Positions 1 through 5,181 of a stretch of 8,054 nucleotides of DNA are shown here, one piece after another; the first letter of the stretch is position 1; each line of letters starts with the position of its first letter. The notes beneath the pieces were generated by a model, which saw only the letters and a list, made by a program, of their open reading frames with translations, made no database searches and was not told the DNA's origin. Source of the DNA: Oceanospirillaceae bacterium UBA1126 (GTDB lineage Bacteria; Pseudomonadota; Gammaproteobacteria; Pseudomonadales; Balneatricaceae); the NCBI GenBank assembly GCA_002312935.1, contig DCAT01000127.1, positions 1 to 8,054 on the forward strand, read 5' to 3'. Both the position numbers and the translations under genes were made by a program.

Positions 1-109
1 GGCTGTTGATTTTGATCAAGTAGCCAGTAGCATGTGCCAACATTTAGTAAAGCAATTGCAGTACCTACACGTTAATACAACTCAACAACCTTGGGTTGGA
101 CACCATTGA
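1..109 (+). CDS. lipB: Octanoyltransferase LipB, C-terminal end only
   Basis: An open frame enters from the left edge (first full codon at base 2) and stops at TGA 107-109, giving 35 residues that start AVDFDQVASSMCQHL and end PWVGHH. The tail is too short to show the catalytic lysine or cysteine of LipB. The call rests on its position 26 bases upstream of lipA on the same strand, a pairing conserved in gammaproteobacteria, and on the character of the segment, an acidic start followed by an amphipathic helix, which fits the end of the family. LipB moves octanoyl groups from acyl carrier protein to lipoyl domains in the cytoplasm, making the substrate for LipA. The short gap to lipA with no terminator suggests co-transcription. 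Identity is probable, not certain. Confidence 0.7.
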   Translation, partial: AVDFDQVASSMCQHLVKQLQYLHVNTTQQPWVGHH

Positions 110-135
110 ATATAACAGACGAGCAATAAGTCATT

Positions 136-1092
136 ATGGCGACATCATACAAAGCTGAAGCAGGCGTTAAACTTCGCGGCGCCGATAAGGTATCGCGTAT
201 CCCAATTAAAGTTATTGCCACTGATAAAATGCCTCGTAAGCCAGACTGGTTGCGCATTAAAGTGGTGAGTTCACCTGAAATTAACCGCATTAAATCTAAA
301 CTTAGAGAGCATAAGCTGGCTTCTGTATGTGAAGAAGCTAATTGCCCTAACTTAGGAGAGTGTTTTAGTAACGGCACTGCGACCTTTATGATTATGGGTG
401 AAATATGTACGCGGCGATGCCCATTTTGTGATGTAGCCCACGGGCGCCCTAATGCATTGTCTGTTGATGAGCCTCGAGAATTAGCCACCGCTGTGGCTGA
501 TATGGCGCTTAAGTATGTTGTGGTCACCTCAGTAGATCGAGACGATTTAAGAGATGGTGGTGCACAGCATTTTGCAGATTGTATTAGCGCCATTAATGAG
601 CGTACACCAACAACTCAGGTTGAAGTACTTGTGCCAGACTTTCGGGGGCGTATGGACGTTGCATTAGATATCCTAGCCCAAACACCTCCCCATGTGTTTA
701 ACCATAACTTGGAATCCATTCCCCGACTCTACAGAAAAATCCGCCCAGGTTCAGACTACCAATGGTCTTTGGATTTGTTGCAAAAATACAAACAGCGGTG
801 TCCTGATGTGTTAACTAAATCAGGCCTAATGTTGGGTTTGGGTGAGACCAAAGAAGAAGTATTGCAAGTGTTGCAAGATTTACGAGACCACGATGTAGAT
901 ATGCTCACCCTTGGACAATACTTACAACCTAGTCTAAACCACTTGCCTGTAGATCGCTTTGTGCCACCTGCAGAGTTTGATGAGTTGGGTGTAGCAGCCA
1001 GAGCAATGGGCTTTAAGCACGTAGCCAGTGGGCCACTAGTGAGGTCCTCTTATCATGCAGATTTACAAGTAAAAGGCGAAGTGATACGTTAA
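136..1092 (+). CDS. lipA: Lipoyl synthase LipA (radical SAM)
   Basis: This 318-residue protein inserts two sulfur atoms into octanoyl chains on the lipoyl domains of 2-oxoacid dehydrogenases and the glycine cleavage H protein. All hallmarks are visible: auxiliary-cluster cysteines C65, C70 and C76 in CEEANCPNLGEC; the radical SAM motif CTRRCPFC with C91, C95 and C98; the segment DVAHGRP just after; and the terminal RSSYH at 303-307, whose second serine (S305) matches the auxiliary-cluster serine ligand of E. coli LipA. Length is close to the E. coli protein (321 residues). The ATG at 136 is chosen because the N-terminal stretch GVKLRGADKVSRIPIKV aligns with E. coli almost from the first residue. 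The ribosome site is weak (TAAG, 5 bases upstream), so translation may depend on coupling with lipB. No terminator follows, so some read-through into the next unit is possible. Confidence 0.97.
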   Translation: MATSYKAEAGVKLRGADKVSRIPIKVIATDKMPRKPDWLRIKVVSSPEINRIKSKLREHKLASVCEEANCPNLGECFSNGTATFMIMGEICTRRCPFCDVAHGRPNALSVDEPRELATAVADMALKYVVVTSVDRDDLRDGGAQHFADCISAINERTPTTQVEVLVPDFRGRMDVALDILAQTPPHVFNHNLESIPRLYRKIRPGSDYQWSLDLLQKYKQRCPDVLTKSGLMLGLGETKEEVLQVLQDLRDHDVDMLTLGQYLQPSLNHLPVDRFVPPAEFDELGVAARAMGFKHVASGPLVRSSYHADLQVKGEVIR

Positions 1093-1112
1093 TTGCAGAT
1101 AAAAAAGTACAC

Positions 1113-1139
1113 TTGATATTGCGTAACGCAACACATAAT
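1113..1139 (+). promoter_or_regulatory. Candidate promoter with embedded 13-bp palindromic operator
   Basis: TTGATA (1113-1118) and CATAAT (1134-1139) resemble sigma-70 -35 and -10 boxes, although the 15-base spacer is short. Between them lies a perfect inverted repeat, TTGCGT-A-ACGCAA (1119-1131), filling almost the whole spacer. That is the expected place for a repressor operator. The palindrome also fits the loose T-N11-A pattern of LysR-type regulators. It sits 44 bases before the saccharopine dehydrogenase-like start codon, so it would control that gene and the FAD enzyme separately from lipBA. The palindrome is seen directly; the regulatory role is inferred. Confidence 0.45.
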
Positions 1140-1164
1140 AAAATAAAACAAAACAACATAAGGT

Positions 1165-1169
1165 AAGGA
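1165..1169 (+). promoter_or_regulatory. Ribosome binding site of the saccharopine dehydrogenase-like gene
   Basis: AAGGA lies 6 bases before the ATG at 1176, inside a purine-rich run (AAGGTAAGGA). It is the strongest Shine-Dalgarno on the plus strand here and fixes the start at 1176. It suggests this gene is translated independently of lipA. Confidence 0.75.
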
Positions 1170-1175
1170 CTAGTT

Positions 1176-2339
1176 ATGGCGATCATTCATTGGCTAGGCG
1201 CTGGGCTTTCAAGTGCGCCAGGTATTAAGCGACTCATCGGTAATGGTGCAGAGTTATGGCTGTGGAACCGCACTTTAAGTAAAGCTGAAGCCGTTATCCA
1301 TGATTTAGAGGGCCAATGTCAGGCACGAACCCTAGACTGGCAACAACTTGCTAGTAATGTAAGCAAGGGTGATATTTTGGTGTCCATGTTGCCTGGGTCA
1401 TTTCATCTTCAGGTGGCCCAGTTAGCCCTAGATAGCCAAGCCCATTTTGTGTCTAGCAGCTATTTATCACCTGCCATGGAGGCCTTGAACCAAGACGCTA
1501 AAACTAAAGGCCTATGTTTGGTAAACGAGGTAGGCTTAGACCCTGGTATCGATCATCTTTTGGCCTATGCATTATTAAACCATTACCGTGGTTCTGGCGC
1601 ATATACAAAAACTAATCATTTAGAGTTTAGGTCATTTTGTGGTGGTTTGCCCGCGAAGGAGAATGATTTTAAGTACAAGTTTTCTTGGTCTCCACTGGGT
1701 GTGCTTACTGCCCTAAGGTCTACTGCAAAATGGCTTGAAGGTGGTGAAGTTAAAACCAACAGTAAGCCTTGGCTTGCCGTGCGTGACTATACTATGCCGC
1801 TGTCGGAGGAGCACAATGCAACCTTTGAAGCTATTCCTAACCGTGACTCATTACCCTTCATGGCTCAATACCAATTTGACCCTCAGTGGCCTGTTGATAC
1901 ATTTATTCGTGGTTCTCTGCGGCTACCAGGTTGGTCAGAGGCATGGCAGGACATTTTTAGTTTAGTGGAATCTGCCGATGGCGCTGATGCAAACGCCAAG
2001 CTTGTTGCCAAGTCTGATGAGCTCTGGCAGCGATACGCTTATAAAGAAGGTGAGCAAGACCGCGTGGTATTGTATGTAGAACTGTTGGCTAAAGACCCAG
2101 ATACCAACCAATGTATTTGGCGCCAAAGCTATTCAATGGACGCCTTTGGTAACGACCAAGGTAGTGCCATGGCGCGCTTGGTATCAACCACGGTGAGTTT
2201 AGCTGTTGACGCAGTTTTAGAAGAACGTATTAGTGCGGGTGTTAGTGCAGCACCCAACGAAATTCACTTAGTGTCTGATTGGTTGAGTTATCTAAATGAT
2301 CATCATGAGCCCATTAAACACCTGAATCATCTGGATTAA
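1176..2339 (+). CDS. Saccharopine dehydrogenase family protein (LYS9-type)
   Basis: This 387-residue protein resembles the saccharopine dehydrogenase/reductase (LYS9) family, which interconverts saccharopine with glutamate and 2-aminoadipate-6-semialdehyde using NAD(P). Features in order: a Rossmann nucleotide loop LGAGLSSAP (7-15); NRT (31-33) after the second strand, where R32 and T33 hint at NADP preference; SMLP (70-73); SSYLSPAM (94-101); the family signature GLDPGIDH (120-127); and the C-terminal-domain landmarks CGGLPA (155-160) and YKFSWSPLGV (167-176). These match the yeast enzyme motif for motif. The protein is shorter than yeast LYS9 (about 446 residues), and its last 200 residues hold no motif I recognise, so the true substrate may be another opine-like or iminium compound. 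A two-base gap to the FAD enzyme gene downstream implies one operon. The fold family is clear; the exact reaction is inferred, as is a degradative direction. Confidence 0.85.
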   Translation: MAIIHWLGAGLSSAPGIKRLIGNGAELWLWNRTLSKAEAVIHDLEGQCQARTLDWQQLASNVSKGDILVSMLPGSFHLQVAQLALDSQAHFVSSSYLSPAMEALNQDAKTKGLCLVNEVGLDPGIDHLLAYALLNHYRGSGAYTKTNHLEFRSFCGGLPAKENDFKYKFSWSPLGVLTALRSTAKWLEGGEVKTNSKPWLAVRDYTMPLSEEHNATFEAIPNRDSLPFMAQYQFDPQWPVDTFIRGSLRLPGWSEAWQDIFSLVESADGADANAKLVAKSDELWQRYAYKEGEQDRVVLYVELLAKDPDTNQCIWRQSYSMDAFGNDQGSAMARLVSTTVSLAVDAVLEERISAGVSAAPNEIHLVSDWLSYLNDHHEPIKHLNHLD

Positions 2340-2344
2340 CTGTG
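2333..2344 (+). promoter_or_regulatory. Coupled GTG start of the FAD oxidoreductase
   Basis: The upstream gene stops at TAA 2337-2339 and the next gene starts at GTG 2342-2344. The only Shine-Dalgarno-like bases are GGA (2333-2335), inside the last codons of the upstream gene and 6 bases before the start. An in-frame stop at 2315-2317 and the lack of any other start codon between them leave GTG as the first possible start. The next ATG (codon 14) would cut into the FAD-binding loop. Translation is probably coupled to the upstream gene. Confidence 0.7.
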
Positions 2345-3589
2345 CAACAGCCTAAAAACGCTATTGTTGTTGGGGCTGGGATGGTGGGCCTATGCTGCGC
2401 TTATGCCTTACACATTAGAGGGGTTAAGGTCACTATTGTAGACCGAGACCCTGTGGGAGATAAAACCTCCTATGGTAACGCGGGTGCTTTAGCTATCAGT
2501 GAATGTGTGCCACACAGTTTACCAGGGCAAATTTGGTCTATACCCAAGTGGTTGTTAGATCCAATGGGCCCCTTGTCTATTAGGCCGGCCCACATTCCTC
2601 AATTTATGCCCTGGTTACTAGCGTATCTTGGCCACAGCCGTAAAAAAAACGTATCGCACATTGCCAAAGCACTGCAGGCCATCAATGGTAGAGTAAGTGC
2701 AGACTATGACCCTATGCTTAAAGCCATAGGCTATGCAGGTAAAGTGCGAGATAAAGGCTGTATTAGAGTCTACGATGATTACAAAAGTTTTAAATTAAGT
2801 GCACAAGAGTGGGATATCCGCAAGCAGCATGGGCAACATTTTGAGCTTTTGGGTGAGGCTGAATTAAGGCGTATGGAGCCTGCTATAGGGCAGGCAAAGT
2901 CCTTCGGTGTATTGCAGCCCCAATGGCGCATTATTGACGACCCAAAGGCCCTAGTGGGCAGTTTGAGAGAATGGCTAGTGAGCCACGGTGTGGCCTTGGT
3001 AACGGCTAACGTAGACGCTTTAGTCACTCAAGATAAGCGGGTATTGGGTGTTAAAACGCCGGCCGGTGAGCATTTTTCAGACATTACTCTAGTAGCCGCA
3101 GGTGCTTGGTCTAAACAGTTAGCCAAACAAGCGGGAGAGATGTGCTTGTTGGAATCTGAACGAGGTTATAACACCACCTTGCCTTACCCTAATATAGCCT
3201 TAAGCCATGAGCTTTTATTTGCCGAACAAATGTTTGCTGTGTCGCCTTTAACTGTGGGTGTGCGTGTTGGTGGTGCGTCAGAATTTGCCGGCTTAACAGC
3301 CGCGCCCAACTTTAAGCGCAGTGACAATTTATTGGCTTTAGCTAAGCGCTACCTACCCGATTTAAATACTGAAAACGGCCAGCAATGGATGGGTCATAGG
3401 CCATCTACGCCAGATTCATTGCCTGTGTTAGGCCCGTCAGTAAAGTGGCAGGGATTGTCTTATGCCTTTGGCCATGCCCATTTAGGTATGACTCAGGCTG
3501 CGTCTAGTGGGCAAATGTTAGCTGAAGTACTGCTGGAACCAGATAAAGGCACAGACTTAACAGCCTATAGTATTGGTCGCTTTATTTAA
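2342..3589 (+). CDS. FAD-dependent amino acid oxidoreductase, DadA/D-hydroxyproline dehydrogenase type
   Basis: This 415-residue protein belongs to the DAO/DadA superfamily, which oxidises amino or secondary imino acids with FAD and passes electrons to the quinone pool or to oxygen. Seen in the sequence: the dinucleotide loop GAGMVG (11-16) after an IVV strand; D34 at the end of the second strand, which would bind the FAD ribose; TSYGNAG (42-48), typical of D-amino acid dehydrogenases; ERGYNTTLP in the middle; and the C-terminal motifs GHRPSTPDSLPVLG (351-364) and GHAHLGMT (377-384). The last two recall the single-subunit D-hydroxyproline dehydrogenases. No signal peptide or membrane helix is evident. 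It is the second gene of a pair with the saccharopine dehydrogenase homologue, which suggests substrates such as pipecolate, D-lysine or an opine, but the sequence does not settle this. It ends three bases before the end of holA on the other strand. Confidence 0.85.
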   Translation: MQQPKNAIVVGAGMVGLCCAYALHIRGVKVTIVDRDPVGDKTSYGNAGALAISECVPHSLPGQIWSIPKWLLDPMGPLSIRPAHIPQFMPWLLAYLGHSRKKNVSHIAKALQAINGRVSADYDPMLKAIGYAGKVRDKGCIRVYDDYKSFKLSAQEWDIRKQHGQHFELLGEAELRRMEPAIGQAKSFGVLQPQWRIIDDPKALVGSLREWLVSHGVALVTANVDALVTQDKRVLGVKTPAGEHFSDITLVAAGAWSKQLAKQAGEMCLLESERGYNTTLPYPNIALSHELLFAEQMFAVSPLTVGVRVGGASEFAGLTAAPNFKRSDNLLALAKRYLPDLNTENGQQWMGHRPSTPDSLPVLGPSVKWQGLSYAFGHAHLGMTQAASSGQMLAEVLLEPDKGTDLTAYSIGRFI

Positions 3590-3592
3590 TTA

Positions 3593-4597
3593 CTAACGAA
3601 TAGGTTTGCCAGCAAGTTGCATTATTAAGCCGCTTAGCAAGTCCCATGCATTAGCTTTGCTCACACCCTTTACACACTCATCAATGGCTTCGCATTGCTG
3701 CAGCATATCTTGGGCACTGTGGCTGTTATGATTTTGTGCTGCAGCACGCAGGTAGCCTTTACGCTTTTCCCATACTCGTTCTTGCTTCAGTCCAGCTTCA
3801 ACCCCTTGAGGGTGGTTAATAACATTAATGAGCAGCCTGATTTCTCGGCTTAATACCCACAGAATTTCCATGGCCTTAGTGCCTTCTTCCTTTAAACCAT
3901 AGAGCATGGTGAGGCTGTGGCTCGCTTGGCCGGTAAGGGCTGTATCTACAAGCTGGTAATTACTGTATCTGGCAAGGCCACCCACATCGGCATCAATATG
4001 CTCTGCAGTAATTTCGAAGTGCGCACCATTAAGGGTGAATTTCTCTAATTCCTGAGCCGTAGCGAGTAGATTACCTTCAGTTCTTTGGGTCAGTAATTGG
4101 CACGCATCTGGGGTTATTTTTAGACCTAGTTTTTGGACCCTATTATTAATCCAGCCACCCATATGCTGGGCTTCTAGTGGAAAAATGGCCATACAAACCC
4201 CAGCGGTGTCCAGTGCCTTAAACCATTTAGCACTTTGGCCTTTGGAATCAATTTTGCCACTGCTAATTAACACCAAATTATCTGGGTTAGGTTGGCTAAC
4301 CAGCAGGCTTAAGGCGGCAGAGCCTTCCTTGCCAGGTTTGCCATTGGGCATTCTAATTTCAATGATTTTTCGGCTAGAAAAAAGCGACATAGCTTGATCT
4401 GAAGCAGTAATTTGCTGCCAATCAAAGCGACCTTCTGCATGGAATAAATCGCGTTCCAAAAAACCTTCTTGGCGCGCTTTGGTTCGAATAGCATCACATA
4501 TTTCTTGCTGCAACAAAGGTTCATCACCATGCACCATATAACAGCCAGCCAACCCCTTCGTTAAGTGGTTTTGGAGTTGGTCTGGTTTAATGCGCAT
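3593..4597 (-). CDS. holA: DNA polymerase III delta subunit HolA
   Basis: A 334-residue protein matching the clamp-loader delta subunit, which opens the beta sliding clamp so it can be placed on primed DNA. E. coli HolA has 343 residues. The N-terminal region GCYMVHGDEPLLQQE (18-32) corresponds to the degenerate nucleotide-binding start of the AAA+ fold. QAMSLF (68-73) in DQAMSLFSSRK is the clamp-binding element, with L72-F73 matching the residues that wedge into the beta clamp in E. coli. Further landmarks are WFKAL, EGNLLATAQELEKFTL and RVWEKRKGYLRAA in the C-terminal domain. The start ATG (4597-4595) shares one base with the lptE stop (TAATG), with no clear Shine-Dalgarno, so translation is probably coupled. 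It is the last gene of leuS-lptE-holA here; nadD, which follows holA in E. coli, is absent. Confidence 0.95.
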   Translation of the reverse strand: MRIKPDQLQNHLTKGLAGCYMVHGDEPLLQQEICDAIRTKARQEGFLERDLFHAEGRFDWQQITASDQAMSLFSSRKIIEIRMPNGKPGKEGSAALSLLVSQPNPDNLVLISSGKIDSKGQSAKWFKALDTAGVCMAIFPLEAQHMGGWINNRVQKLGLKITPDACQLLTQRTEGNLLATAQELEKFTLNGAHFEITAEHIDADVGGLARYSNYQLVDTALTGQASHSLTMLYGLKEEGTKAMEILWVLSREIRLLINVINHPQGVEAGLKQERVWEKRKGYLRAAAQNHNSHSAQDMLQQCEAIDECVKGVSKANAWDLLSGLIMQLAGKPIR

Positions 4598-5136
4598 TAT
4601 TCAAAACTAAGCTGTCGAGCAATGCGAGTGGCAAGTTGCTTATACAACAAGGCCCAGCTGTCAGCTTCAATACGTTCGTTAATAGTGGCGTTACCTCCAC
4701 TCAAGTCAACATCAGTGCTGACAGAAATAGGTAGTGAACCAGTTGTAATGAGTGTTTGTTGAGGGTCTGGCTGCACACCCGCTGCAATCACTAAATACTC
4801 ACTACTTAGGGTGTAGCGCCAGATTAAAGCATCACCATTAGCGTCTAAAATGAGCTCAGTACTATTTTTTAGAGTGCGCTTTAGCTGCAGGGTGGGTGCT
4901 TTGGTATCAGTGCCTACCACAGACTCTACCAGAGTTAACACCACGCCATGCTCAACCAAGTTGCTGGCAACCAGAGACTTTAGTACTGGATCGTCTACAT
5001 AAAGGTTGAGCTGGGGTGGAAAAGACCGCAGGCTTTGGCCTTGCAAATGAAAGCCACAGCTTGCCATAACCAGGCTAAGGCATACAACGATGCTAAACCT
5101 GCCCAAGACACCTAACGTAGAGGTTGTGCTAATCAT
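4597..5136 (-). CDS. lptE: LPS assembly lipoprotein LptE
   Basis: A 179-residue lipoprotein that acts as the plug and assembly partner of LptD in the outer membrane, where lipopolysaccharide is inserted into the outer leaflet. The N-terminus is a lipoprotein signal: a short n-region ending at R13, a hydrophobic stretch (about 14-25) and a lipobox VMAS-C with the acylated cysteine at C27. Methionine at -3 is slightly unusual. CGFHLQG immediately after is the signature start of mature LptE. The mature part is about 153 residues, normal for the family. A good Shine-Dalgarno, AGGAA at 5149-5145, lies 8 bases upstream of the ATG and supports this start. It sits 45 bases after leuS and overlaps holA by one base, the conserved gammaproteobacterial order. 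Co-transcription from the leuS promoter is likely. Confidence 0.93.
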   Translation of the reverse strand: MISTTSTLGVLGRFSIVVCLSLVMASCGFHLQGQSLRSFPPQLNLYVDDPVLKSLVASNLVEHGVVLTLVESVVGTDTKAPTLQLKRTLKNSTELILDANGDALIWRYTLSSEYLVIAAGVQPDPQQTLITTGSLPISVSTDVDLSGGNATINERIEADSWALLYKQLATRIARQLSFE

Positions 5137-5181
5137 TGGTTGTGTTCCTATTTATACTCACTTGAGCAACCCTGCTAGGGG

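Noticed and set aside
72..593. A 173-codon open frame on the minus strand across lipA
   Set aside because: It lies opposite the most conserved part of lipA, starts inside it, and its translation has no recognisable domain; it is a shadow of the coding strand.
1093..1175. Terminator for lipBA in the gap after lipA
   Set aside because: The only hairpin-capable sequence is the 13-bp palindrome with a one-base centre, which cannot form a stable RNA stem-loop and lacks a T run.
1735..1965. A 76-codon plus-strand frame inside the saccharopine dehydrogenase-like gene
   Set aside because: Fully nested in another frame of a clearly coding gene, with no family resemblance.
1176..3589. The two-gene insert as a recently acquired mobile or defence island
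   Set aside because: No transposase, integrase, direct repeats or att-like sequence flank it, base composition looks like the neighbours, and both proteins are metabolic enzymes.
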